Counted from the first letter of the stretch, positions 34,191 through 43,944 are shown. The stretch is 64,000 bases of DNA from Nostocoides sp. Soil756 (GCF_001428065.1 NZ_LMSE01000004.1:1-64000), one strand, 5' to 3'. The notes: generated from the letters alone by a model not told the origin. Numbers and translations: made by a program.

Positions 34191-34988
34191 CTAGCGCGAC
34201 GGTAGCTGGACGTACACCACGGCGTTGTTGCCCCCGGTGCACCGCACCGGCGTGGTGTTCTCGCACGCCATCGTGTAGGACTTCTTGGTCACCGGCGAGG
34301 TGGCCGTGACCGTGGCCGGCAGCGTGGCGGAGGCGGACGAGAGGGCCGTCGCGGTCTCGAGGGCGAACTCGCAGCTGGTCACGTCGTTGCCGCTCCACGC
34401 GAGGGCCCCCGACCCCGCGTCGCCGCAGCTCGTGCTGCCGGCGGCCATCTGGATGGCGGTCGGCGCGCCCGGAGTGGTCGGCACGCCCGAGGGGCTGGAC
34501 GCCGAGGGGCTCGGCGTGCCCTGCGGCGACGCCGACCCACCATCGGAGGAGGCCGTCGACGACGGGGTGCCGCCGGCCGCGGCGCCACCGTCGTCGCTGC
34601 CGCCTCCGGGCAGCAGCCACCACACCAGCAGACCCAGCACCACGACGCCGGCCAGCAGCACCACCGGGGCGAGCGCGCCATTCCGGCGCGGGGGCGGCCG
34701 GTCGTCGTAGCCGTCGTCGTAAGCGTCACCCGCGTCGTCCCCGGCGGGCGACCGCCGCTCGGACGGGTCGTAGGGCACGCCCCGCTCGTCGTACCGGACC
34801 CCCTGGTCGTCGCCGACCGCGCCGTCCTGGAGGAGCACGGCGTCGTCGCCGGGGGAGAGGAGCTGGTCGTAGAGCGAGGGCACCTGCGCGCCCAGGGCGG
34901 CCCCGCACGCCGGGCAGGCCCGGTCCTCGGGGTGGACCGTGGCCCCACACACGGGGCAGGTCGCCGGTGTCCGTCCGAAGGGGGTCAT
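34191..34988 (-). CDS. zinc-ribbon single-pass membrane protein
   Basis: A 265-residue protein with an N-terminal zinc ribbon (CPVCGATVHPEDRACPACG, residues about 11-29), an Asp-rich linker, one membrane helix (PVVLLAGVVVLGLLVWWLLP, about residues 106-125), a Ser/Pro/Gly low-complexity spacer and an extracellular C-terminal domain with several Cys. The extracellular part has no recognised function. TATCGT ends 6 nt before ATG 34988, consistent with a leaderless transcript. Confidence 0.75.
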   Translation of the reverse strand: MTPFGRTPATCPVCGATVHPEDRACPACGAALGAQVPSLYDQLLSPGDDAVLLQDGAVGDDQGVRYDERGVPYDPSERRSPAGDDAGDAYDDGYDDRPPPRRNGALAPVVLLAGVVVLGLLVWWLLPGGGSDDGGAAAGGTPSSTASSDGGSASPQGTPSPSASSPSGVPTTPGAPTAIQMAAGSTSCGDAGSGALAWSGNDVTSCEFALETATALSSASATLPATVTATSPVTKKSYTMACENTTPVRCTGGNNAVVYVQLPSR

Positions 34989-35172
34989 CGCTCCACGATA
35001 ACGACGCTCCGTCGCCCGCCCCTCATCCGCCGTTCGGTGGATGGCTCCGGCGCTGATCAGCCACGATTCGCGGCCGTTCCAGCCAACGGGCCGTCCCGGG
35101 ATGACAACGCCTCGCGCCCTGCCGGATGCTGGACGCAGGGCAGGGGTGTCCGACGACTGCCCGAGGAGAGTC

Positions 35173-38100
35173 ATGCATCGCCGAGCCGCTGCCTTCACGG
35201 CGGTGCTCGTCCTGTCCATCCTCCTCGGGCGGCTCACCGTCCTCCCCGGCACCGAGCTCGCGCTGGTGTGGCCCGCGACCGGGGTCGGCCTGCTCTGGGT
35301 GCTGCGCTGCGGCTCGCGCCGGGAGGCGGTGCTGGCCGCTGTCCTCATCACCGTCGTGGCGGCCGTCGGGAACGGAGCCACCGGCCTACCGCCCGTGGCC
35401 GCGGCCGGGCTCGGCATCGCCAACGTCACCGTCTGCGTCGCCACCTGGCTGCTGCTGGGGGGCGGGCACCGTGGCAGGCGCGCCCCCCTGGCCGCCGGCG
35501 TCCGGCGCATCTCCGAGCTCTACCGCTTCGTCGGGGCCTGTGCCGTCGGGGTGGGCGTCAGCGCCCTGGTCGGGATGCTCGCGCTCCTCGCCACCCCCGC
35601 CCACGTCACCTGGTCGACCGGGGTCGCCTGGTGGCTGCGCAACATGGCCGCCGTCGTGCTCGTCGTCGGTCCTTCGCTGCTCGGCTCCGGGCGTCTCGAG
35701 CGGCCCAGCCGTCGCGAGCTGGCCGAGGGCGCCGTCATCGTGCTCCTCACGGGCCTCACCCTCTGGTGGGTCTTCGGGCCCTCCCAGGAGCTGCCGCTGG
35801 CGTTCGTGTCGCTGTCGCTTGTCGTGTGGGCCGGCCTGCGCCTGCCCATCCCGCTGGCCGCGTTCGAAGGCGCGATGGTGGCGGCCGGTGCCCTCGTGCT
35901 CGTCCGCACCGGTAGCGGGGGAGCGCTGGCGAGCATCGCCGACCCCCTCGACCGCGGGCTGGTGCTCCAGGCGTTCATGATGCTGGCCGTCCTGCTCGCC
36001 CTGGTCCTCGCCACCGTGCGGGCGCAGGTGGGCGACAGCCTGGCCGCCCAGGCGCTCGCCCGCCGCCAGGCCGAGGATGCGGTCGAGGACCTCCGCATCC
36101 TGGTCGAGGCACTGCCCGTCGGGCTCTTCGTCGTCGAGCGCGACGGTTCGCTGGGCATGCACAACCACGCCGGGGCGACCTGGCTGCACGAGGGCCGCAC
36201 GGCGTCGGGCCGCAGCGGCCTCGACGACCGCCTCCTCAAGCGCAGCCTCGAGGGTCGGCGGCTGGCGCACGACGAGCGGCCGTCGGTGCGCGCGCTGCTC
36301 GGCGAACGGGTCACCGGGGAGCGCATCATCAGCGAGGACGGAGCCGGGCGCGAGCGGATCGTCTCGGTCGACGCGCTGCCGCTGCACACCGGTGCCGACG
36401 GCGAGCCGGACCGGGCCGTTCTGGTGTGGCAGGACGTGACCGAGGACCACGAGCACGTGCAGCGGCTGAGCCGGGAGCGCGTCCGCTCCGACCGCCTCAT
36501 CTCCGATGCCCCGCACGGTGTCGTCGTCGTCGACGCCACGGGGCGGATCAAGCAGGCCAACCGTGCCTTCGCCACCCTGTTCGGCACCACCGAGACCGAG
36601 TGCATCGGCGCTCCGGTGTGGGCGCTGGCGCCGGCCGAGGAGCGGGCCGCGCGGCGCTACCTCGCCGACGTCGTGGACGCCGACGGCGAGCTCGTCGAGA
36701 AGGAGTGGACCTTGTCGACGAACGGCGGCGTGACCCTCACCATCGCCACCAGCAGCCGCCAGGTCACCGACCACGTCGACGGGGACGAGATCCTCATCAA
36801 CGTGGTCGACGTGTCGGAGCGGCGGCGCTACGAGGAGCGGCTGAGCTACCTCGCGCAGCACGACGTCCTCACCGGCCTTCCGAACCGGCGGCGTCTCGAG
36901 GAGTCGCTGGGCCAGCACCAGGCCCTCTGCGCGCGCTACGGCCCGCGCGGTGCCCTCCTGCTCATCGACCTCGACCACTTCAAGGAGGTCAACGACACCC
37001 TGGGCCACGCTGCCGGTGACCACCTCATCGCCGGTATCGGTGCGATCCTGCGCCGGGGGGTCCGCGAGTCCGACCTGGTGGCGCGCCTCGGCGGCGACGA
37101 GTTCGCGGTGCTGCTGCCGGAGGCCGACGACGCGGGCGCCGAGACCGTGGCCGCCCACCTGGTCACCCAGATCCGTGACCACTGCGCCTCGCTCGACGGT
37201 GTGCACCGCCGGGTGACGGCGAGCATCGGGGTGCTCACCTTCGGGGCGGCGGCCGCGCGGGAGGGTGACGCCATGGCCCTGGCCGACATGCTGATGTACG
37301 ACGCCAAGGACGCCGGGCGCGACGGCTACGTGCTGCTGACCTCCGACGAGCACCGGGCGCCCCGGCTGGGCGCCCGGATGGAGTGGCGCTCCCGGATCGA
37401 GCACGCCATCGAGGACGACCTGTTCGAGCTGCACCTGCAGCCCATCCTCGACGTCGCGACGGGCCGGGTGACCCGCGCCGAGAGCCTGGTGCGGCTGCGT
37501 GGCTGCGACGGCAGCCTCATCCCGCCGAGCCGGTTCGTGCCGGTGGCCGAGCTGACCGGGCTCGCCCCGGCCCTGGACTCCTGGGTGCTGCGGCACTCCA
37601 TCGCCGTGCTGGCCGACCTCCAGCGGCGTGACGCCACGTTCGTGCTCGAGGTCAACATCTCGGGCCAGTCGATCGGCCACCCCGACGTCGAGACCGCCCT
37701 CGTGCGCGCGCTCGAGGAGTACGCCGTCGACCCCTGCACGCTGGTCCTGGAGGTCACCGAGACCGCCGCGGTGCGCGACATGGCGGCGGCGCGGGGCTTC
37801 GGCGAGCGGCTGCGCAGCCTCGGCACGCTGTTCGCGCTGGACGACTTCGGCGCGGGTTACGGCTCGTTCTACTACCTCAAGCACCTGGTCTTCGACTACG
37901 TCAAGATCGACGGCGAGTTCGTCACCGACGCCCATCGCTCGCCGATGGACCGCCAGCTGCTGCGGTCGATCATCGACGTGGCGCGCAACCTCGGGAAGGG
38001 CACCGTCGCGGAGTTCGTCACCGACGCGGCCGCGTTCGACCTGGTCCGCGAGCTGGGCGTGGACTACGCGCAGGGCTACTACATCGGCCGGCCGCTCCCG

Positions 38101-38178
38101 CTCGGCGAGTTCGTCGCCACGCACCTGGCCGCGTCCGCGCCGGCCGCGGAGCCGCCGGTCCTCGCCCGCCGCGACTGA
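35173..38178 (+). CDS. MASE1-PAS-GGDEF-EAL cyclic-di-GMP enzyme
   Basis: A 1001-residue sensor enzyme. An N-terminal MASE1-like membrane domain (about residues 1-285, eight or so helices) is followed by two PAS-like domains (about 300-430 and 445-560), a GGDEF domain with intact RLGGDEF near 640 and an EAL domain. In the EAL domain the first motif is ESL, DDFGAG and the YVKID lysine are present, and the usual AEGVE is AEFVT, losing the second Glu. It could make c-di-GMP, with weak or absent hydrolysis. I chose ATG 35173 because GAGGAGAG is just upstream. Confidence 0.9.
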   Translation: MHRRAAAFTAVLVLSILLGRLTVLPGTELALVWPATGVGLLWVLRCGSRREAVLAAVLITVVAAVGNGATGLPPVAAAGLGIANVTVCVATWLLLGGGHRGRRAPLAAGVRRISELYRFVGACAVGVGVSALVGMLALLATPAHVTWSTGVAWWLRNMAAVVLVVGPSLLGSGRLERPSRRELAEGAVIVLLTGLTLWWVFGPSQELPLAFVSLSLVVWAGLRLPIPLAAFEGAMVAAGALVLVRTGSGGALASIADPLDRGLVLQAFMMLAVLLALVLATVRAQVGDSLAAQALARRQAEDAVEDLRILVEALPVGLFVVERDGSLGMHNHAGATWLHEGRTASGRSGLDDRLLKRSLEGRRLAHDERPSVRALLGERVTGERIISEDGAGRERIVSVDALPLHTGADGEPDRAVLVWQDVTEDHEHVQRLSRERVRSDRLISDAPHGVVVVDATGRIKQANRAFATLFGTTETECIGAPVWALAPAEERAARRYLADVVDADGELVEKEWTLSTNGGVTLTIATSSRQVTDHVDGDEILINVVDVSERRRYEERLSYLAQHDVLTGLPNRRRLEESLGQHQALCARYGPRGALLLIDLDHFKEVNDTLGHAAGDHLIAGIGAILRRGVRESDLVARLGGDEFAVLLPEADDAGAETVAAHLVTQIRDHCASLDGVHRRVTASIGVLTFGAAAAREGDAMALADMLMYDAKDAGRDGYVLLTSDEHRAPRLGARMEWRSRIEHAIEDDLFELHLQPILDVATGRVTRAESLVRLRGCDGSLIPPSRFVPVAELTGLAPALDSWVLRHSIAVLADLQRRDATFVLEVNISGQSIGHPDVETALVRALEEYAVDPCTLVLEVTETAAVRDMAAARGFGERLRSLGTLFALDDFGAGYGSFYYLKHLVFDYVKIDGEFVTDAHRSPMDRQLLRSIIDVARNLGKGTVAEFVTDAAAFDLVRELGVDYAQGYYIGRPLPLGEFVATHLAASAPAAEPPVLARRD

Positions 38179-38464
38179 CCCGATGGCGCGACACCGCGGC
38201 GGCGCGGCGGCGCCGGGCGCCCGGGCCGCCCGTCGCGATCGGTGCCCCGCCCGGGGGTTGCCGTGCCCGAAGACGGGTAGGAGGGGGGCAGCGACCCGTC
38301 CGGAGTGAGCCCGACCCCGGACCGGCCGGCGCAGCGTGGCGCGGCTCCGTGACGTTCCGTCGAGCCGGCGGCTCTGTGCGGGGGTTCGCTCGCCGGCTCG
38401 AGCAGCGACGGACCCACCACGCGCCCACGCCGCGGCCCATGACTTCGTGGTGAAGGAGAGAACC

Positions 38465-39559
38465 GTGCACATCGCCATCCTCGCGGCGGCCCGCCACCCC
38501 ATCGCCGAGCCGTTCGCGGGCGGCCTCGAGTCGCTGACCTGGCACCTCGTGCACGGGCTGCGCGACCGCGGCGTCGACGTGACGGTCTTCGCGGGCGAGG
38601 GCAGCGACCCGGCTCTCGACGCCCGGATGCTGCGCACCAGCCCGCTGCGGCTGAGCGACTCCGCTCGCGCCGACGTGAGCATGATGCCCGAGCCCTGGCT
38701 ACGCGAGCACCACGCCTACCTCCAGGTGATGCTCCAGCTGCAGCGCCGTGACGACGTCGACGTCGTGCACAACAACAGCCTCCACCACCTGCCGATCGCG
38801 ATGGCCGCCTCCGTGCCCGCCGCCGTCCTGACGACACTGCACACGCCGCCCACGCCGTGGCTCGAGCCCGCGATCTCGATCGCCAGCGGGGTCCCGGGCG
38901 CGAGGCTGCATCACGTGGCCGTCAGCGAGCACACCGCGGCCGCGTGGCGTCACGTGACCGAGGTCGACGTCGTCCCGAACGGCGTCGACGTGCGCCGTTG
39001 GGCGCGCGGCGACGGGGGCCCCGACCTGGCCTGGGCCGGGCGGATCGTCCCCGAGAAGGCGCCGCACCTGGCCATCGCCGCGGCGCGGGCCGCCGGGCGC
39101 CGGCTGCGCCTCGCCGGCCCCGTCGGCGACCCGGCGTACTTCGCCCGCTGCGTGGCCCCGCTGCTCGGCCCCGACGTCGAGTACGTCGGGCATCTCGGCA
39201 CCAGCGGCCTCGCGGCCCTCTTCGGCAGCAGCGCCGCCACCCTGGTCACCCCCGCCTGGGAGGAGCCGTACGGCCTCGTGGCCGCCGAGTCGCTCGCCTG
39301 CGGGACGCCGGTCGTGGCGATCGCGCGCGGCGGTCTGCCCGAGGTCGTCGACGCCGCGACGGGCGTCCTGGTCGACGCCGGCACCGACACAGCCGGCGAC
39401 GGCGCCCTGGTGGGCCGCCTCGCCGCCGCGGTCGAGGAAGCCGGGCGGCTGAACCGCGGCGCCTGCCGTGACCGCGCCGTCAGCGAGTGCTCGGTCGACC
39501 GGATGGTCTCGGAGTACCTCGCACACTACGAGGTCCTCACCCCCGGGCTCGTCGCATGA
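38465..39559 (+). CDS. glycosyltransferase family 4
   Basis: A 364-residue GT-B glycosyltransferase. GGLESLTWHLVHGLRDRG is the N-terminal acceptor-domain motif; VVPNGVDVRRW and LAWAGRIVPEKAPHLAI begin the donor domain, and TPAWEEPYGLVAAESLACG is the EX7E nucleotide-sugar site. It starts at GTG 38465 behind GAAGGAGAG and leads a cassette in which every following gene overlaps its neighbour by 4 bp. The preceding 286-bp gap must hold the promoter. Confidence 0.9.
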   Translation: MHIAILAAARHPIAEPFAGGLESLTWHLVHGLRDRGVDVTVFAGEGSDPALDARMLRTSPLRLSDSARADVSMMPEPWLREHHAYLQVMLQLQRRDDVDVVHNNSLHHLPIAMAASVPAAVLTTLHTPPTPWLEPAISIASGVPGARLHHVAVSEHTAAAWRHVTEVDVVPNGVDVRRWARGDGGPDLAWAGRIVPEKAPHLAIAAARAAGRRLRLAGPVGDPAYFARCVAPLLGPDVEYVGHLGTSGLAALFGSSAATLVTPAWEEPYGLVAAESLACGTPVVAIARGGLPEVVDAATGVLVDAGTDTAGDGALVGRLAAAVEEAGRLNRGACRDRAVSECSVDRMVSEYLAHYEVLTPGLVA

Positions 39560-40638
39560 TCGGCTGGTACGTGCACCACGTCGGCCGCGGGCACGCGACC
39601 CGGGCGGCGGCCGTGGCCCGGCAGCTGACCCTGCGCGGGCAGGCCGTCACCGGCTTGGGCTCCGCGCCGCCGCCCGGTGAGTGGCGCGGGGAGTGGGTCG
39701 TCCTGGAACGCGACGACCGCTCACCCGAGCCGAGCGACGTCACCGCCCACGGCGTCCTGCACTGGGCGCCGCGCCACGACGCCGGCCTGGCCGCCCGCGC
39801 CGCGACCATCGCCGAGTGGGCCGCGCGATGCCGCCCCGACCTGCTGGTGGTCGACGTCTCGGTCGAGGTCGCCCTGCTGGCCCGCCTGTGCGGGGTCCCC
39901 GTCGTCGTGGCCGCCCTCCCGGGCGAGCGCACCGACCCGGCCCACGCCCTGGCCCACGATGTCGCCGACGCGCTCCTCGCCCCGTGGCCGGCCGGCGCCC
40001 ACGGGCACGGCTGGCCCCGGGCCTGGACCGAGAAGACCTGGGCCGTGGGGTCGGTGAGCCGTTTCGACGGCCACTCCCGCCGCGCGCCCCGCCCCCACCC
40101 CCGACCGCGCGTGCTGCTGCTCTGGGGCGCCGGGGGCCGCGCCACCACGGTGGCGCAGGTCGCCGCCGCCCGTGCCGCCACCCCGGGCTGGGAATGGGTC
40201 GAGTGGTCGCCCGCGCTCCCCGAGTCCCTGCTGTGGGACGCACTGCTCGACGCCGACGTCGTGGTCACGCACGGCGGCCAGAACGCGGTCGCCGAGGTGG
40301 CGGCCGCTCGGCGTCCGGCCGTGGTGGTCGCCCAGCCGCGGCCCTTCGACGAGCAGGAGGCCACCGCAGCCGCCCTGTCCCGGATGGGCATCGCCGTCGG
40401 GCTGGACACCTGGCCGGAAGCCCAGCGCTGGCCCGAGCTCCTCGACCGCGCCCGCCGTCTCGGGGGAGACGCCTGGAACCGCTGGAGCACCGGGACGGGG
40501 GCCGCCGACCTGGCCGCCCGCCTCGACGACCTCGCGAGCGGGCTGTCCGCCGGGCGCCCCGAGGAGGCCGATGACGGCGCCGAGCCCCACCCCGTCGCCG
40601 CCCCCCGGGACAGCACGGCCCCCGGGGCGCCACGATGA
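39556..40638 (+). CDS. GT-B glycosyltransferase (MGT/MurG-like)
   Basis: A 360-residue GT-B protein resembling UDP-glycosyltransferases. HHVGRGHATRAAAVARQL is the N-terminal glycine/His motif, and VVTHGGQNAVAEVAAARRP the C-terminal UDP-sugar-binding segment. The donor and acceptor are unknown. It overlaps the GT4 gene at ATGA and the next gene likewise, which argues that several glycosyl transfers occur on one product. Confidence 0.85.
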   Translation: MIGWYVHHVGRGHATRAAAVARQLTLRGQAVTGLGSAPPPGEWRGEWVVLERDDRSPEPSDVTAHGVLHWAPRHDAGLAARAATIAEWAARCRPDLLVVDVSVEVALLARLCGVPVVVAALPGERTDPAHALAHDVADALLAPWPAGAHGHGWPRAWTEKTWAVGSVSRFDGHSRRAPRPHPRPRVLLLWGAGGRATTVAQVAAARAATPGWEWVEWSPALPESLLWDALLDADVVVTHGGQNAVAEVAAARRPAVVVAQPRPFDEQEATAAALSRMGIAVGLDTWPEAQRWPELLDRARRLGGDAWNRWSTGTGAADLAARLDDLASGLSAGRPEEADDGAEPHPVAAPRDSTAPGAPR

Positions 40639-41537
40639 CCGCGAGACCCGACGGTTCCCCGCGGGTCGCCGTCGTCACCATCGCCCACGGTCGGCACGAC
40701 CACCTGCGCGGACAGCGCTGGGGGCTGGCTCGCCAGACCCGCGCTCCCGATCTGCACGTCGTCGTCGCCATGGACGACCCGGCTCTGGCCGCCGTCCTGG
40801 CCGACGCGCCCGCGGGGGCGGGCGAGGACCTCGTGGTGGCCGTCGGGGTGTCGGAGGGTCGGCTGCCCCTCGCCCGCGCCCGCAACGTCGGTGTGGCCGC
40901 GGCCCTCGAGCGCGGGGCCGAGGTCGTCGTCCTGCTCGACGTCGACTGCATCCCGGGGCCCGACCTCGTCGCCCGCTACACCGACGTCCTGGCGCCGCGG
41001 GTGGGGCGGCACGTGGGCTTCCCGGTGGTTGCGTGCGGGGACGTGCGCTACCTCGACGCCCTGACGACGGCGGTCCCGGAGGGCGCCCGCAGCTGGGCCG
41101 TGCTCGACACCGGGTCGGCACCGCACCGGGCCCGGCCCGCGCTGCCGGCCGGCGCGGTGCAGCGCAGCCACGACACCCGCCTCTTCTGGTCGTTGTCCTT
41201 CGCCGTCACGGCCCAGGACTGGGCCCGCATCGGCGGCTTCGACGAGGGCTACGTGGGCTACGGGGCCGAGGACACCGACTTCGGGCAGCGCCTCGAGGCC
41301 GCCTACGGGGCGCTGCTCTGGCTGGGCGGCGCCACCGCCTACCACCAGGACCACGGGGGCGGCGGGTTGCCGGTCCGCCACGTGCGCGACATCGTCGAGA
41401 ACGGGGCGCGGTTCGCGGCCCGCTGGGGGTGGTGGCCGATGCAGGGATGGCTCGACGCCTTCGAGGACCTCGGGCTGGTCGCCGTCGACGCCGAGCGGGG
41501 CTACGTCCTGACCGGCCAGCACGGGGACGGCCGGTGA
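40635..41537 (+). CDS. glycosyltransferase family 2 with galactosyltransferase-type C-terminus
   Basis: A 300-residue GT-A enzyme. VVTIAHGRHDHLRGQ opens the nucleotide-binding domain, LLDVDCIPGPDLV supplies the DxD-type metal site, and GGFDEGYVGYGAEDTDFGQR is the acceptor-side motif seen in galactosyltransferase-like C-terminal domains. It is cytoplasmic by sequence. ATGA/GTGA overlaps join it to both neighbours. Confidence 0.87.
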   Translation: MTARPDGSPRVAVVTIAHGRHDHLRGQRWGLARQTRAPDLHVVVAMDDPALAAVLADAPAGAGEDLVVAVGVSEGRLPLARARNVGVAAALERGAEVVVLLDVDCIPGPDLVARYTDVLAPRVGRHVGFPVVACGDVRYLDALTTAVPEGARSWAVLDTGSAPHRARPALPAGAVQRSHDTRLFWSLSFAVTAQDWARIGGFDEGYVGYGAEDTDFGQRLEAAYGALLWLGGATAYHQDHGGGGLPVRHVRDIVENGARFAARWGWWPMQGWLDAFEDLGLVAVDAERGYVLTGQHGDGR

Positions 41538-42547
41538 CGGAGGTCTGGCGGGCCGACGAGTGGGCCACCCCGTCCGCCCCCGGCCTCGGTCCGGACGTGG
41601 CGGGCGCCCTGGCCCGGGCCCGTGACCTCGCCCCGGTCGCGCGCGGCCTGGCGCAGGACCCGTGGGCCTACCTCACGACTCTGGCGACGCTGGGCGCCGA
41701 CGACCTGACCGCAGCCCGGGCGGCGGAGCCGCACCTCGACGCGGTGTCGGTCCTGGCCCAGGCCGGCGACCCCGACCTGGGTGTCCTGGGGGTGGATGCC
41801 GCCAGCACGTTCGGGGTCTACGCCGCCCGTGCGCCGGGGGCCGGGCTGCACGCCGTCGCCGGCCCCGACGGGCCGCGGCTGAGCGGCATCAAGGCGTGGT
41901 GCTCGCTGGCGACGGTGGTCAGCCATGCGCTGGTCACCGCCGACGACGACATCGAACCCCGGCTCTATGCCGTGGCGCTGCACCACCCCGGCATCCGGCA
42001 CCAGACCGGCACCTGGGTCTCGCGCGGGCTCAGCGGGGTGAGCACCGGCAGCATGACTGTCACCGACGTGCCGGCCGTGGCCGTCGGAGGCCCCGGCTGG
42101 TACCTCACCCGCCCGGGGTTCGCGTGGGGCGGCATCGGGGTGGCGGCGGTGTGGTTCGGCGCGGCTGCGGCGCTCGCCGGTGCCCTGACGGCCGCCGCCC
42201 GGCGCCGCCCGCCCGACCAGGTGGCCCTGCTGCACCTCGGCACCGCCGACCGGGTGCTGCACACCGCCCTCCTCGCGCTGCGGGACGCCGCCGGGGCCAT
42301 TGCCGCCGGCCGCGCCGATGGGCCGGCCGGGGTTCTGCTGGCGGCCCGGGTACGCGCCGTCGTCGCCGACGCGGCCGAGGAGGTGCTCCGGGTCGTGGGC
42401 CATGGGCTGGGCCCGGCTCCGCTGACCCAGGTGGAGGAGCACGCCCGGCGGGTCGCCGACCTCACGGTCTACCTGCGCCAGCACCACGCCGAGCGTGACC
42501 TGGCGGCCTTGGGCGCGCTCGTGCTCGGCCCGCGGGGGGACGGATGA
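41534..42547 (+). CDS. acyl-CoA-dehydrogenase-like protein
   Basis: A 337-residue protein with the acyl-CoA dehydrogenase fold, shorter than the usual 380 or so residues. LSGIKAWCSLATVVSHALVT is the middle-domain FAD/substrate region and the C-terminal helical part ends with YLRQHHAERDLAALG. I cannot locate a convincing catalytic Glu, so it may dehydrogenate an unusual substrate or have another role. It is embedded between sugar-modifying genes in a fully coupled cassette. Confidence 0.78.
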   Translation: MTEVWRADEWATPSAPGLGPDVAGALARARDLAPVARGLAQDPWAYLTTLATLGADDLTAARAAEPHLDAVSVLAQAGDPDLGVLGVDAASTFGVYAARAPGAGLHAVAGPDGPRLSGIKAWCSLATVVSHALVTADDDIEPRLYAVALHHPGIRHQTGTWVSRGLSGVSTGSMTVTDVPAVAVGGPGWYLTRPGFAWGGIGVAAVWFGAAAALAGALTAAARRRPPDQVALLHLGTADRVLHTALLALRDAAGAIAAGRADGPAGVLLAARVRAVVADAAEEVLRVVGHGLGPAPLTQVEEHARRVADLTVYLRQHHAERDLAALGALVLGPRGDG

Positions 42548-43944
42548 CGAGAGGGCCGATGACGGACCGGGCCCCGCGCTTCCACCACGCCGACCCCGGC
42601 ACCCCCGAGCCGCTGTGGCTCGCCGACCCGCTGTGGTGGAGCGCCCCGCTCGTCGACGTGGGCGGCCTGCGCGAGCGCTACGACACGCTGCTCGTGCTGG
42701 CCGCGCATCCCGACGACGAGACGCTGGCCGCCGGGGGGTTCGTGGCGGCGGCGCACCGCCTCGGGCTGCCGGTGCGGGTCCTCGTCGCCACCGCGGGCGA
42801 GGCCTCGCACCCGGGTGCCCGCGCCTGGGCGCCGTCGCAACTGGCACTGGTGCGGGCGGCCGAGGTCGAGGCGGCCGTCGCCGCTCTCGCCGCCGGCGCC
42901 GCGGTCGAGCACCTCGGGCTGCCCGACGGCGCGCTGGCGTCGGCCGAGGACACGCTGGCCGACCGTGTGGCCGCATGCTGCGGGCCGGGGACCCTCGTGG
43001 TCGCGCCCTGGACGGCCGACGGGCACCCCGACCACGACGCGCTGGGCCGGGCGGCCGTCACCGCCGCCGTCCGCTCCGGGGCGGCCGTGGCGCACTACCC
43101 GCTGTGGCTGTGGCACTGGGGTGGCCCGGGCGACCTCGACCGCGCCCGCCTGCACGTCGTCGAGCCGGCCCTGCCCGACCTGGCGGCGCGGGCCGCGGCG
43201 GTGGCCTGCTACCCCTCGCAGACCGCCCCGCTCGGGCCCGGCCCCGGTGAGGCCGCCGTGGTGACTGCCCCGGTACTGCGCCGGGCGCGGCGGCTGGTCG
43301 AGGCCCTCGTCGCGGAGTCGGGGGTGCTGCCGGTCCGCCAGGCCCGCACCGACGCCGACGTCGCCCCGGCTTTCGACGGGATGTTCGATCACGGCGACGA
43401 CCCCTGGGGCTTCACCAGCTCCTACTACGAGCGGCGCAAGCGGGCGCTCACGACCGCGGTGCTGGGACAGGAGCGCTACCGGCTGGCAGTCGAGATCGGC
43501 TGCGCCACAGGGGTTCTCACGCGTGACCTTGCCGAGCGCGCTGACCAGGTGGTGGCCGTGGACCCCAGCGCCGCCGCCCTCGAGGTCGCCGCGCGCGATG
43601 CCCCGGCCCACGTGCGGTGGGAGCTCGGTCGGGCCCCCGGGGCGGTCCCCGACGGGCCGGCCGACCTCGTGGTCCTCTCGGAGGTCGGGTACTTCCTCAC
43701 GCCCGTCGAGCTGCTCGAGACCTTCGCCCGCGTGCGCGCCGCGCTGGCTCCCGGCGGCGAGGTCGTCCTGGTGCACTGGCGGCATCCCACCGACGGCGTC
43801 CCGCTCGACGGGCCGGCCGTGCACGCGCAGGCCGCCACGGCCTTCTCCGACCTCGGCCACCGGGTGCGATACGCCGATGCCGACGTGCTGGTCGACGTCT
43901 GGGGTGGGCCCGCCTCGGTGGCCGCCGCCGAGGGGCGCCGGTGA
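42544..43944 (+). CDS. PIG-L deacetylase fused to SAM-dependent methyltransferase
   Basis: A 466-residue fusion. The N-terminal half is a PIG-L/LmbE-type zinc deacetylase: AAHPDDETLAAGG near residue 54 and DGHPDHDALGRAA near 160 hold the metal-binding His and Asp. The C-terminal half from about residue 280 is a NodS-like class I methyltransferase, with SSYYERRKRALTTAVL, the SAM motif VEIGCATGVLTRDLA and VVAVDPSAAALEVA. Deacetylating an N-acetyl-sugar and methylating the product is a reasonable inference. GTGA/ATGA overlaps flank it. Confidence 0.88.
   Translation: MTRGPMTDRAPRFHHADPGTPEPLWLADPLWWSAPLVDVGGLRERYDTLLVLAAHPDDETLAAGGFVAAAHRLGLPVRVLVATAGEASHPGARAWAPSQLALVRAAEVEAAVAALAAGAAVEHLGLPDGALASAEDTLADRVAACCGPGTLVVAPWTADGHPDHDALGRAAVTAAVRSGAAVAHYPLWLWHWGGPGDLDRARLHVVEPALPDLAARAAAVACYPSQTAPLGPGPGEAAVVTAPVLRRARRLVEALVAESGVLPVRQARTDADVAPAFDGMFDHGDDPWGFTSSYYERRKRALTTAVLGQERYRLAVEIGCATGVLTRDLAERADQVVAVDPSAAALEVAARDAPAHVRWELGRAPGAVPDGPADLVVLSEVGYFLTPVELLETFARVRAALAPGGEVVLVHWRHPTDGVPLDGPAVHAQAATAFSDLGHRVRYADADVLVDVWGGPASVAAAEGRR

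Noticed and set aside
35386-38682. A 1098-residue minus-strand frame under the GGDEF-EAL gene
   Set aside because: Antisense shadow; the plus strand has intact membrane, PAS, GGDEF and EAL motifs.
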